A stretch of 64,000 nt of DNA from an uncultured bacterium. Its GTDB lineage: Bacteria; Actinomycetota; Coriobacteriia; Coriobacteriales; Coriobacteriaceae. Shown here piece by piece: positions 53,083 through 61,393 of the stretch. How positions within the stretch are numbered: position 1 is the first letter of the stretch; every line of letters starts with the position of its first letter. The translations under genes were made by a program, and so were the position numbers. Below the pieces are notes generated by a model. It was not told the DNA's origin and ran no database searches. It saw only the letters and a program-made list of their open reading frames with translations. Location of the stretch: the NCBI GenBank assembly GCA_905215525.1, contig CAJMQJ010000009.1:26604-90603 (forward strand). Direction: 5' to 3'.

Positions 53083-53256
53083 AGTTGCTCCTTTGGCGCA
53101 TGGAAATACAGGTTTCGATACTGCCGATAATAGCGCACCGAAAGCTGCCTTAGCACAGCCCTAGCGGCTCAACCTGCGCGTTTTCAAATACGCAAGATAT
53201 GGCTTAGCCAAACTTAAAGCGCAGATGCCAAGCGTCTGGACGCATGCCGGCCGTAG

Positions 53257-53277
53257 AAGGACGGAGGCTCGTCCTTT
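53257..53277. terminator. Small hairpin between the response regulator and ogt genes
   Basis: AAGGACG pairs with CGTCCTT around GAGGCT. It lies just downstream of the alkyltransferase gene on the minus strand. Confidence 0.4.
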
Positions 53278-53310
53278 CGCGGCGTCCTAGTTATGCAAAG
53301 CGTTCGAGCG

Positions 53311-53889
53311 CTATTCCTCGTACGCGCCCTCAAGCCGAAGCAACCACTCCTTGCGATCAAGGCCGCCAGCATATCCGTTGAGCGATCCGTCGACCGCGAC
53401 CACGCGATGGCACGGCACGATAATCGAAATGGGATTACGCGCAACCGCAGCCCCCACCGCACGAGGAGACACGACGGGCGCCTCATTTCCCGGCACACGA
53501 TGTCGAGCCGCAACACGCTGAGCGATCTCGCCATACGTAGCGACTTCGCCACGCGGAATTGAAAGCAGCTCAAACCAAACCTCGCGCTGGAACGCCGTGC
53601 CGATCATATGCAACGGCGGCGTAAACCGAGGCTCCTGCCCCGCAAAATAAGCATTCAGCCAAGCCCAAGAACGCTCAAGCACCGAAGAAGCCGCGCCATT
53701 TGCCGGACTCACCGGCAACATGCCACCGGTACCGGAAACCGCGTCGGCGCCTTCAACATGTTCGGAGTCTTCCCGGAGAAGCGTGGAACCAAAGTGCTCC
53801 TGCCCCTCAAACCAAAGCCCCGTCAGACCGCGGCCATCAGCGGCAAGCAAGATTTCGCCCAAAGGCGAAGCAAATGTCGTCGTGACCAC
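53311..53889 (-). CDS. ogt: Methylated-DNA-protein-cysteine S-methyltransferase
   Basis: The 192-residue suicide enzyme repairs O6-alkylguanine. The C-terminal domain has FQREVWFELLSIPRGEVATY, the DNA-binding RAVGAAVARNP, and the alkyl-acceptor motif IIVPCHRVV with Cys160. The N-terminal ribonuclease-H-like part starts TTFASPLGEILLAAD. The start is GTG at 53889, with AAAGGAG six bases upstream. Confidence 0.92.
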   Translation of the reverse strand: MVTTTFASPLGEILLAADGRGLTGLWFEGQEHFGSTLLREDSEHVEGADAVSGTGGMLPVSPANGAASSVLERSWAWLNAYFAGQEPRFTPPLHMIGTAFQREVWFELLSIPRGEVATYGEIAQRVAARHRVPGNEAPVVSPRAVGAAVARNPISIIVPCHRVVAVDGSLNGYAGGLDRKEWLLRLEGAYEE

Positions 53890-53948
53890 CAGCGGCTCCT
53901 TTCAAAACTCCGCAACATAATACCGCGAATTGTGCAGACAACCCCAAT

Positions 53949-54101
53949 CGACCCCAAAGTCACCCAAGGCAGCAGGCGCGACAGCGCCCCAGCTGCCGCA
54001 CGACCCCAAAGTCCCCGCAGGCAGCAGGCGCAACGCGCCGCAGCTGCCGGCCGCGCTCCGCAGCCCCCCCAAGGCGGCAGGCGCAAAGCGCCGAGGCCGC
54101 C
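53949..54101. repeat. Three tandem hairpin repeats, 52-53 bp period
   Basis: Hairpins at 53968-53997, 54020-54048 and 54073-54101 follow the pattern GGCAGCAGGCGC, a short loop, GCGCC, then GCTGCC; the third is diverged but keeps its pairing. The first two are preceded by CGACCCCAAAGTC. They lie in a 455-bp gap between ogt and asd. Confidence 0.75.
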
Positions 54102-54202
54102 GCCGGGACTAGGGCCCGCAACAACCACGTGCCCCCACATCAGCCCAGCGGCCCCAACCAGCAACGGCTCCATCGCAGGCCGCTCGCAGCCGAGTCGCCG
54201 CA

Positions 54203-54332
54203 GGCGGGGGCCGGGCTTAGTTTTCAGAACACTCCGCAGACCAGTGTGGCGCCTTGTCCGCAGCTCCGAAGGAGCAGGACAAGGCGCCACACATGGTCGA
54301 GGACGTTCTGAAAACCAAGCCCGGCCCCCGCC
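54203..54332 (-). ncRNA. Composite hairpin element, copy C (after asd)
   Basis: Outer arms of 28 bases (54203-54230 and 54305-54332) differ at one position, A opposite C on the + strand, which is a G-U pair in the asd-strand RNA. Inside, CACTCCGCA (54230-54238) faces GAGGACG (54299-54305), next to a GACCA/TGGTC helix; then GTGTGGCGCCTTGTCC pairs with its complement around an apical CTCCGAAGGAG. On the asd strand this reads CGTCCTC first and TGCGGAGTG last, as in copies A and B. Confidence 0.6.
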
Positions 54333-54344
54333 GGACAGGTCACA

Positions 54345-55370
54345 CTACTCGCAGAGCAGCTTAGCGATCTGGACGGCGTTGGTTGCCGCGCCCTTACGGA
54401 TTTGGTCGCCGCAGCACCAGAAGGTGATACCGCGCACGGCCTCGGGGTTCGAGATGTCGCGACGCACGCGGCCGACCCAAATCAGGTCCTGGTCGGACGT
54501 ATCCATCGGCATGGGGAAGCGATCGTGCGCATCCTCGGCGCTCATATCGTCAACCAGCTTCACGCCCGGAGCGGCAGCCAGCGCAGCACGGGCCTCCTCA
54601 ACCGTAATGTCGCGCTCAAACTCGAGCGTAATGCTCTCGGAGTGCGAACGCAGCACGGGCACGCGTACGCAGGTGCAGTTCACGCGCAGCTCGGGCAGGT
54701 GCATGATCTTGCGACCCTCGTTCTGCAGCTTCATCTCCTCGGAGGTAAAGCCCTCCTCCTTGACGCCGCCAATCTGCGGAATCAGGTTACTCGCCAGCTG
54801 GGCGGCAAATGCACGCGGCTCGGGAATCTCCTCGCCGCGGCCCAGGGCGGCCAGCTGAGCCTCGAGCTCAGCCATACCGGGAGCGCCGGCACCCGAAGCC
54901 GCCTGATACGTCGAGACGATCATGCGCTTCACGCCGGCGAGCTGATGCAGCGGCCACGTGGGAACCAGGCCGATGATAGTCGCGCAGTTGGGATTGGCGA
55001 CAAGGCCGTGATGCCACTTGATATCGTCGGCATTGATCTCGGGCACGACCAGCGGCACCTCGGGATCCATGCGGAAGGCGTGGCTGTTGTCGACCACAAC
55101 GGCGCCGCGCTTGACGGCCTCGGGCAGCAGCTCCTTCGCGATATCGTCGCCGGCAGCGCCGAGTACGATGTCGCAACCCTCAAAGGCCTCGGGGCAAGCT
55201 TCCTCGATCACAACCTGCTCGCCGCGGAACTCGACGGTCTTGCCCGCAGAGCGCGCGCTCGCTAGCAGCTTGAGCTTGCCAACCGGGAACTCCTGCTCGT
55301 TGAGACACTCGAGCATCTGGGTGCCCACGGCTCCCGTCGCGCCCAAAATAGCAACCGTGTACTGTTTCAT
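54345..55370 (-). CDS. asd: Aspartate-semialdehyde dehydrogenase
   Basis: The 341-residue enzyme reduces aspartyl phosphate to aspartate semialdehyde for lysine, threonine and methionine synthesis. VAILGATGAVGTQM binds NADP, LVANPNCATIIGL carries the catalytic Cys129, STYQAASGAGAPGM matches the family, and VPVLRSHSESI carries the catalytic His. The start at 55370 has AAAGGGGGAAGC upstream. lysC lies upstream on the same strand, 219 bases away with a hairpin between. Confidence 0.94.
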   Translation of the reverse strand: MKQYTVAILGATGAVGTQMLECLNEQEFPVGKLKLLASARSAGKTVEFRGEQVVIEEACPEAFEGCDIVLGAAGDDIAKELLPEAVKRGAVVVDNSHAFRMDPEVPLVVPEINADDIKWHHGLVANPNCATIIGLVPTWPLHQLAGVKRMIVSTYQAASGAGAPGMAELEAQLAALGRGEEIPEPRAFAAQLASNLIPQIGGVKEEGFTSEEMKLQNEGRKIMHLPELRVNCTCVRVPVLRSHSESITLEFERDITVEEARAALAAAPGVKLVDDMSAEDAHDRFPMPMDTSDQDLIWVGRVRRDISNPEAVRGITFWCCGDQIRKGAATNAVQIAKLLCE

Positions 55371-55500
55371 GCTTCCCCCTTTAAAGGTTGTGGCTTTTGC
55401 CCGCACGCCGAGCAGGCTGAATGTTCTTGCCCAGTGTATACAAAAACGGGACGGGCATGAAACCCGCCCCGTCGAAACGAAACCGAAACGAAACGCCCCA

Positions 55501-55580
55501 CGGTAGATTCTTGGGACATGCCCCAAAATCTACTCGTGCGCCAAAAGGTAGATTTTCAGGCATGTCCCAAAAATCTACCG
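55501..55580 (-). repeat. Long nested hairpin between lysC and asd
   Basis: Arms 55501-55522 and 55559-55580 match over 22 bases with one difference, C opposite A on the + strand, which is a G-U pair in the lysC-strand RNA. Inner segments AAAATCTAC and GTAGATTTT pair as well; the sequence GGTAGATT recurs in both stems. It begins 10 bases after the lysC stop and may stop or slow transcription into asd. Confidence 0.7.
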
Positions 55581-55589
55581 GGATGGCCG

Positions 55590-56978
55590 CTACTTGTGGA
55601 GGGCGGCCAGGGCGGGTTCGACCGGCGCGGGAGCCTCCAGGTCCGCGACCTTCACAATGCCGTTCTCGTCGGAGAAGGCACGATAAATGGTCCGAATCGC
55701 CAGGTCAAAGTCCTTCTCCTCGACACCGATAATGATGTTGATCTCGTCGCAGCTCTGCGAAATCATACGCACGCTCACGCCAGCCTGGCCGAGCATGCCA
55801 AACAGATGGCCCGAGATACCTGCACGGCCGCGCAGGTTACGACCGACGGTCGCGATAAGCGCCAGACCCTCAACGACCTCGATCTCGAGCGGCTCGACCT
55901 CCTGCTGGATGTCGCCCACGAGCGAGTACAGCGAGTCGTGCACATCCCGCTCCTGCACCACGGCGCCAAAGCGGTCGACACCGGTGGGCATGTGCTCGAC
56001 GGAGACGTCATAGCGCTCGAAGACCGAAAGCGCACGGCGCATAAAGCCGACGCGGGGCTTGGTGCGGTCGCGGGCAACGTTGATGGCGACAAAGCCGCGC
56101 TTGCCGGTCACGCCGGTAATGATGGGCTCCGCCTCGCCCTCGTCAGCCGTCTCGCTAATGATGGTGCCGGGGTCCTGCGGCGCATTGGTGTTCTTGATGA
56201 CCAGCGGAATACCCGCCTCGCGCACAGGGAACACGGCCTCCTCGTGCAGGACGCTCGCGCCCATGTACGAAAGCTCGCGCAGCTCCTCGTAGGTAACGCG
56301 GGCGATGGGCTGAGCCTCGGGCACAATGCGAGGATCGGCAGAATAGAAGCCCGAAACGTCGGTCCAGTTCTCGTACAGGTCGGCGCCTAGGCACTTGGCC
56401 AGGATCGAGCCGGAAATATCGCCGCCACCACGGTCGAGCAGCTTGATCTGGCCCTCACGCGTCGCGCCGTAGAAACCGGGCATAACAAAGCCGCCCTGCT
56501 GGCCGTACTCCTGCACCAGCTCGGCGGTGCGGTTCATGCTGAGCGTACCGTCATGATGGAACGCCACGACCGTCGCGGCATCCAGGAACGGCAGGCCCAG
56601 GTACTCGGCCATCAGGCGAGCGGTAAAGTACTCGCCGCGGCTTACGAGCTCCTCAGTAGAGTAGCCACCGGAGCGAGCACGCTCGGCAAAGGCCGCAAAC
56701 TCTTCGCGGATGGGATAGGTGAGCCCCAGCTCGTCAGCGATATCAAAATAGCGCTGGCCGATGTCCTCGAGCAGCTCCTCGCACGACACGTGGTACTTGA
56801 CGTGCGCGTTGACCAAGTAGAGCAGATCGGTCACCTTGGTGTCGCCCTTAAAACGGCGACCGCAGGCAGAAACCACCACAAAACGGCGGGCCGGATCGGC
56901 ATCGACGATGGCCTTGATCTTCTTAAAGTGTTCGGCGTCGGCGACCGACGAGCCGCCAAACTTGGCAATCTTAATCAT
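55590..56978 (-). CDS. lysC: Aspartate kinase
   Basis: The 462-residue kinase starts IKIAKFGGSSVADAEHFKK and has LVSRGEYFTARLMA, FYGATREGQIKLLDRGGGDI and ADPRIVPEAQPI, covering the kinase domain to about residue 300. Two ACT domains follow (NVARDRTKPRVGFMR and GRNLRGRAGISGHLFGML), which usually mediate feedback by lysine or threonine. It makes aspartyl phosphate, the substrate of asd. The gene diverges from thrC, with 104 bases between the starts. Confidence 0.93.
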   Translation of the reverse strand: MIKIAKFGGSSVADAEHFKKIKAIVDADPARRFVVVSACGRRFKGDTKVTDLLYLVNAHVKYHVSCEELLEDIGQRYFDIADELGLTYPIREEFAAFAERARSGGYSTEELVSRGEYFTARLMAEYLGLPFLDAATVVAFHHDGTLSMNRTAELVQEYGQQGGFVMPGFYGATREGQIKLLDRGGGDISGSILAKCLGADLYENWTDVSGFYSADPRIVPEAQPIARVTYEELRELSYMGASVLHEEAVFPVREAGIPLVIKNTNAPQDPGTIISETADEGEAEPIITGVTGKRGFVAINVARDRTKPRVGFMRRALSVFERYDVSVEHMPTGVDRFGAVVQERDVHDSLYSLVGDIQQEVEPLEIEVVEGLALIATVGRNLRGRAGISGHLFGMLGQAGVSVRMISQSCDEINIIIGVEEKDFDLAIRTIYRAFSDENGIVKVADLEAPAPVEPALAALHK

Positions 56979-57082
56979 GGGCTGGAGGTTACCTTTCTAA
57001 AAAGCCTCTGCGAACCTATTTTGCGCGCTCTGATACCATGGTTTCACCGATTGGGACCAAGGCATCCGAGGAGCAGTGTTAT

Positions 57083-58600
57083 ATGGGAACTTATCATAGT
57101 ACACGAGGACGCACTTTATCGTGCTCAAGTAAGGTGGCAATCCGTACCGGCATCGCTCCCGACGGGGGTTTGTTTGTCTCGGACGAGCTCGGCACCCAGC
57201 AGGTCGATATCAGCTCGCTTGCAGATAAATCGTACTTTGAAATCGCTCAAGATGTGTTGGGAATGTTACTGAATGATTACACGACCGAAGAAATTTCGGC
57301 CTGTGTGAATGAGGCATACCGCGGCACGTTCGCGAGCGAAGAGGTCACGCCGCTCGTCAAACTCGACGCCGCACCGGGCGCCGACGCCCCGCAAACCTAT
57401 GTGATGGAGCTCTTTGGCGGCCCCACGAGCGCCTTTAAGGACGTCGCCCTGCAGATGCTCCCCCGTCTGATGGCCCGCACCTCTGCCAAGGACGGCGGCG
57501 CCGAGCGCATCATGATCGTCACCGCCACGTCGGGCGACACGGGCAAGGCCGCACTCGCCGGCTTTGCCGACGCCCCGGGGACGGGCATCACCGTCTTCTA
57601 TCCCGAGGGCAAGGTCAGCCGCGTGCAGAATCTGCAGATGTCCACACAGGAGGGCGATAACGTCGCCGTCTGCGGCATCCGCGGCAACTTTGACGACGCC
57701 CAGAGTGCCGTCAAGCGCATCTTTGCCGATAAAGAGCTTGCCAAGCGCCTGGAGGCCGCCGGCACGGTGCTTTCGAGCGCCAACTCCATCAACGTCGGCC
57801 GCCTGGTGCCGCAGGTCGTCTACTACTTTGCCGCCTATGCACAGCTGCTGCGCGCCGGCGCCATCGAGGCAGGCGACGCCGTTGAGTTCTGCGTACCGAC
57901 CGGCAACTTTGGCGATATCCTGGCCGGCTACTATGCCAAGCGCATGGGTCTGCCCGTCGCCAAGCTCATCGTCGCGAGCGACAAGAACAACGTGCTTGCC
58001 GACTTCCTGACCACCGGCGTCTACGACCGCAACCGTCCGTTCTTCACGACCATCTCGCCGTCGATGGACATCCTCATCAGCTCCAACCTGGAGCGCATGC
58101 TGTACTTCCTGTCCGACGGCGACTGCGAGCTCGTTGCCGGCCTTATGGAGCAGCTTGCCCAGACCGGCCGCTACGAGGTGCCCGCCGAGCTGCTGGCCAA
58201 GATTCAGGGCGTCTTTGGCTGCGGCTGGGCCAGCGAGAACGAGGTTCGCGCCGCCATCAAGAGCTGTTGGGATGCGAACGACTACGTGATCGACCCGCAC
58301 ACCGCCTGCGGCTATCACGTCTTTGAGCAGGTCGCTCCCGCCGAGGGCGCCAAGGCCCGCGTGCTGCTTTCGACCGCCAGCCCCTACAAGTTCCCGCGCG
58401 CCTGCTGCGATGCCCTGGGCCTCGACGTGCCCGAGGACGATTTTGAGGCTATGCGTGTGCTCGAGCAGGCCACCAACACGGTCGCCCCGACCCAGCTCGC
58501 CGAGCTCGAGTCCAAACCCATCCGCTTCGAAGACGTCTGCGACGTCGATGAGATGGACAGTTACGTCGAGTCTGCAGCAAAAAAGATGACTACCAACTAA
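57083..58600 (+). CDS. thrC: Threonine synthase
   Basis: The 505-residue PLP enzyme converts phosphohomoserine to threonine. MGTYHSTRG opens the typical thrC N-terminus, IAPDGGLFV follows, FGGPTSAFKDVALQ carries the PLP Lys (about 119), TATSGDTGKAAL is the phosphate-binding segment, and FCVPTGNFGDILAGYYA is conserved in the long thrC form. The start at 57083 has GAGGAG upstream; a longer frame lacks one. thrB follows on the same strand. Confidence 0.94.
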   Translation: MGTYHSTRGRTLSCSSKVAIRTGIAPDGGLFVSDELGTQQVDISSLADKSYFEIAQDVLGMLLNDYTTEEISACVNEAYRGTFASEEVTPLVKLDAAPGADAPQTYVMELFGGPTSAFKDVALQMLPRLMARTSAKDGGAERIMIVTATSGDTGKAALAGFADAPGTGITVFYPEGKVSRVQNLQMSTQEGDNVAVCGIRGNFDDAQSAVKRIFADKELAKRLEAAGTVLSSANSINVGRLVPQVVYYFAAYAQLLRAGAIEAGDAVEFCVPTGNFGDILAGYYAKRMGLPVAKLIVASDKNNVLADFLTTGVYDRNRPFFTTISPSMDILISSNLERMLYFLSDGDCELVAGLMEQLAQTGRYEVPAELLAKIQGVFGCGWASENEVRAAIKSCWDANDYVIDPHTACGYHVFEQVAPAEGAKARVLLSTASPYKFPRACCDALGLDVPEDDFEAMRVLEQATNTVAPTQLAELESKPIRFEDVCDVDEMDSYVESAAKKMTTN

Positions 58601-58611
58601 AAACCCCTTAT

Positions 58612-58645
58612 AAGGCGCCGGCGAAAGCCGGCGCACCTTCTTTTA
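58612..58645 (+). terminator. Terminator of thrC
   Basis: GCGCCGGC pairs with GCCGGCGC around GAAA, followed by ACCTTCTTTTAT. It lies between thrC and thrB, so thrB may have its own promoter or depend on readthrough. Confidence 0.85.
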
Positions 58646-58680
58646 TCAGATAACCCCCGGGATGATGACGAACGCGCACA

Positions 58681-58792
58681 GCGTGCCTGGCTGTTTAGTT
58701 CGTCGCGAGTTCCGCACGCAAAGGAAAGCACTTAATGTGCTTTCCGTCTTGCGCAGGACTGCCCGAGCAGCGAACTAAACAGCCAGGCACGC
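58681..58792. repeat. Composite hairpin element, variant copy E (between thrC and thrB)
   Basis: Outer arms 58681-58702 and 58771-58792 are perfect over 22 bases. Inside, TTCCGCA (58710-58716) faces CAGGACT (58754-58760), next to a CGCAA/TTGCG helix, and GGAAAGCAC pairs with GTGCTTTCC at the tip. The loop sequences resemble copies A-D, read in the reverse direction relative to the flanking genes. The thrB ribosome site follows the right arm directly. Confidence 0.6.
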
Positions 58793-58805
58793 CAGGAGGA
58801 CTCAC

Positions 58806-59687
58806 ATGATCAAGATCACCGTCCCAGCAACCAGCGCCAACTTGGGCATTGGCTACGACACCCTCGGCATGGCCGTTAGCCTCTACTCGCACTTCACCTT
58901 CGAGCGCGCCGACAAGCTCACCATCACCGGATGCCCCGAAGAGTTCCAAAACGAGAACAACCTGGTCTACGTGAGCTTTGTCGATGCACTGGCCGCGTGG
59001 GGCGAGCCGGCTTTCCCCGTTGCCATCGACATTCAGACCGACGTGCCCGTCGCCCGCGGCCTGGGTTCCAGCTCTACCTGCGTCGTCGCCGGCATCATGG
59101 CTGCCGCCGCGTTGACGGGCCATACCGTCGACCGCGCCGAGCTCGTCCGCATCGCCACCGAGGTCGAGGGCCATCCCGATAACGTCGCTCCCGCCATCCT
59201 TGGCGGCGCCGTCTGCTCCTTTACGCCGACCGATTCGCTCCCCCAATGCCTGCGCTACGAGGTGAGCGATCGCTTACGTTTTATTACCGTGATTCCGCCC
59301 TACGAGGTACATACGAGCGAGGCGCGCAAGGTCGTGCCGCAGGAGATTCCGCTCTCCACCGCCGTGTGGCAGATGGGCCGCATTGCTGGCATGACGCGCG
59401 GTCTGGAGACCGGCGACCTTGACCTGATTGCCGCCGCCAATGACGACCGCATCCAAGAACCCTATCGTCGCCGTCTCATCCCCGACTACAACGCCGTGCG
59501 CGACACCTGCCTTAACGGCGGCGCCAAGACCATCTGGATCAGCGGTTCGGGCTCGACCCTCATGGCTGTAACCGACGACACCATCGTGGCAAAGTTCCTG
59601 CAGGTCAAGCTGCGCGAGCAGTTCCCCAAGTGTGAGACGCATATTCTGACGTGCGACACCGAGGGCGCTCAAATCGAGTACCTGTAG
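58806..59687 (+). CDS. thrB: Homoserine kinase
   Basis: The 293-residue GHMP kinase phosphorylates homoserine, feeding thrC. IKITVPATSANLGIGYDTLG is the N-terminal motif, VPVARGLGSSSTCVVAG the ATP-binding loop, EGHPDNVAPAILGG the substrate region, and WISGSGSTLMAV the C-terminal motif. AGGAGGACTCAC precedes the ATG. A composite hairpin lies 20 bases after the stop. Confidence 0.95.
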   Translation: MIKITVPATSANLGIGYDTLGMAVSLYSHFTFERADKLTITGCPEEFQNENNLVYVSFVDALAAWGEPAFPVAIDIQTDVPVARGLGSSSTCVVAGIMAAAALTGHTVDRAELVRIATEVEGHPDNVAPAILGGAVCSFTPTDSLPQCLRYEVSDRLRFITVIPPYEVHTSEARKVVPQEIPLSTAVWQMGRIAGMTRGLETGDLDLIAAANDDRIQEPYRRRLIPDYNAVRDTCLNGGAKTIWISGSGSTLMAVTDDTIVAKFLQVKLREQFPKCETHILTCDTEGAQIEYL

Positions 59688-59708
59688 ACATCGCTGGTTA
59701 ATCCCTTC

Positions 59709-59837
59709 GGGCCGCCCAAGGGTATCCCCTTAAAAACGTCCTCGCACTTGAGGCCCGCTTATCCTGCTCCTTCGGAGCTACGGATAAGCGGGCCTCGTGC
59801 TGCGGAATGTTTTTAAGGGGATACCCTTGGGCGGCCC
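59709..59837 (+). ncRNA. Composite hairpin element, copy B (after thrB)
   Basis: Outer arms 59709-59737 and 59809-59837 are perfect over 29 bases. Just inside, CGTCCTC (59737-59743) faces TGCGGAATG (59801-59809), next to a GCAC/GTGC helix (59744-59747, 59797-59800). Then GAGGCCCGCTTATCC pairs with its complement, capped by GCTCCTTCGGAGC. The apical part is nearly the same as in copy C on the asd strand, with paired changes. Confidence 0.65.
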
Positions 59838-59945
59838 TACAGCAACGTGGTCGACGATGTCTATAGGAACCCACGCTTTGAAGGGGCACCGGGCTGATGG
59901 TTTGGCTTTTTATTGGTGGGGGCCCTTACTGGGATGGGACCCTTA

Positions 59946-60536
59946 CTAGAGGCAGGCCTCGGCGATGCGGCGCTTGAGTTCATCGATACCGGTGCCAGTC
60001 TGGGAGCTTGTGATGATTACGTTTTCGGCTGGGACGTTGAGCTGCTTTTTGATGGCTGCTGCCTGGCGGGCCTGCTGGGTGCGGCTGAGCTTGTCGGCTT
60101 TGGTGAGGCAGACGATAAAGTTGAACTCGTTGCCCTGCAGGTAGTCGATCATGTCATGATCGAGCTTGCTGGGGTCGTGACGAATGTCAACCAGCGATAC
60201 GACCAGGTTAAAGCTGCGCTCGGAGTCAAAGAAGTCGCCAATAAGCTCGGCCCAGCGATCGCGCTCGGCCTTGGAACGACGGGCGAAACCATAGCCCGGC
60301 AGGTCGACGAAGTGCACTTCGTCAGCCTCAAAGAAGTTGATGTTGCTCGTCTTGCCCGGCGTACTCGAAACCTTGACCAGGTTCTTGCGGCCGAAGAGCT
60401 TGTTCATGATGGAGGACTTGCCCACGTTGGAGCGGCCCACAAAGCTCACCTCGGGACAGGTAGACTCGGGAATCTGCGAAACCTTGCCGTAGCTGGCGAC
60501 GAACTTGGCAAGCTGGTAGTTAATGGAATCGGCCAT
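59946..60536 (-). CDS. engB: Ribosome-biogenesis GTP-binding protein YihA/YsxC (EngB)
   Basis: The 196-residue GTPase has EVSFVGRSNVGKSS (G1), SSTPGKTSNINFF (G2), VDLPGYGFA (G3), LTKADKLSR (G4) and ITSSQTGTG (G5). EngB helps assemble the large ribosomal subunit. The ATG at 60536 follows AAGGAGTGTCC; a GTG two codons earlier overlaps that site. mtnN lies 38 bases downstream on the same strand. Confidence 0.94.
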   Translation of the reverse strand: MADSINYQLAKFVASYGKVSQIPESTCPEVSFVGRSNVGKSSIMNKLFGRKNLVKVSSTPGKTSNINFFEADEVHFVDLPGYGFARRSKAERDRWAELIGDFFDSERSFNLVVSLVDIRHDPSKLDHDMIDYLQGNEFNFIVCLTKADKLSRTQQARQAAAIKKQLNVPAENVIITSSQTGTGIDELKRRIAEACL

Positions 60537-60574
60537 GGACACTCCTTGGTCGTAGGTTCTTACAAAAGAGCGCG

Positions 60575-61315
60575 CTATTGCGCAGCGGCAATGCGGCGGA
60601 CGATATCGAGCGTGATGTCACTTGCATCACGCGCGTACTCGAACAGATCGAACTCTCGGTCGCAAATTGCATCGTACGCCTCGTCACAATTATCGCTGAT
60701 AGCGCGCAACACCAGGCAATCGACACCATTTTTGGTTGCGACATGGGCAATTGCCGCGCCCTCCATGCCGACACAATCGGCATGCGTCGCCTCGATAGCG
60801 TCGTTGCGCATGGCGGCACCCGTCACAAAGCGGTTACCCGTGGCAATCGTGCCGACCAGGAACTGCTTGGTGCCCTCGTTCGAAGCGACTGCATTTGTCG
60901 AAGCGTCGACAAACCCACGCTCAGCAAGCACGTCGGCAGCAATATCGACCAGCGCGGGCGTCGAGCCAAACTCCTCGAGCCCCGGTGCGGACTCGGCGAT
61001 AAGCGCGGTATCGGTATCCAGATAGCGCAGGCGTTTGCCAATGACCACGTCGTCGATATGGAGCTTGGGGTTCAAACCGCCCGCAATGCCCGAAAACACA
61101 ACAGCCTGCGGAGCATACTTGCTAATGAGGTGCTGTGTTGCAGCGGCGGCGTTCACCGTGCCCATGCCCGCCGTTGTGGCGACAACTGTCAGGCCGTCGA
61201 GCTCACCGCTCACAACGGTCAAGCCTGCCTCCCGTGCCTCGCAAACGTCGCTCAGCTCTTCCTTAATCTGCATGATCTCTTTTTCGAGCGCACCGATAAT
61301 CGCGATGGTAGCCAT
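60575..61315 (-). CDS. mtnN: 5'-methylthioadenosine/S-adenosylhomocysteine nucleosidase
   Basis: The 246-residue enzyme splits MTA and SAH to recycle adenine and sulfur. ATIAIIGALEKEIMQIKEEL is the family start, GMGTVNAAAATQHLI and FSGIAGGLNP the ribose and phosphate-side motifs, DCVGMEGAAIAHVA the substrate motif, and LRAISDNCDE carries the catalytic Asp. The ATG at 61315 follows GGGGAATGGT. It is encoded upstream of engB on the same strand. Confidence 0.93.
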   Translation of the reverse strand: MATIAIIGALEKEIMQIKEELSDVCEAREAGLTVVSGELDGLTVVATTAGMGTVNAAAATQHLISKYAPQAVVFSGIAGGLNPKLHIDDVVIGKRLRYLDTDTALIAESAPGLEEFGSTPALVDIAADVLAERGFVDASTNAVASNEGTKQFLVGTIATGNRFVTGAAMRNDAIEATHADCVGMEGAAIAHVATKNGVDCLVLRAISDNCDEAYDAICDREFDLFEYARDASDITLDIVRRIAAAQ

Positions 61316-61393
61316 ACCATTCCCCAAACCTATACGAAATTCTCAACCACGGTATGGTACCAGCATTTTGTTTGACCTCGCCAAACGAACACG

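Noticed and set aside
56979..57082. T-box or amino-acid riboswitch in the lysC-thrC divergent gap
   Set aside because: The gap is about 100 bases and holds no T-box sequence, lysine-aptamer pattern or terminator.
57266..58636. 456-codon open frame antisense to thrC
   Set aside because: Low-complexity composition and no motifs; thrC on the + strand is unambiguous.
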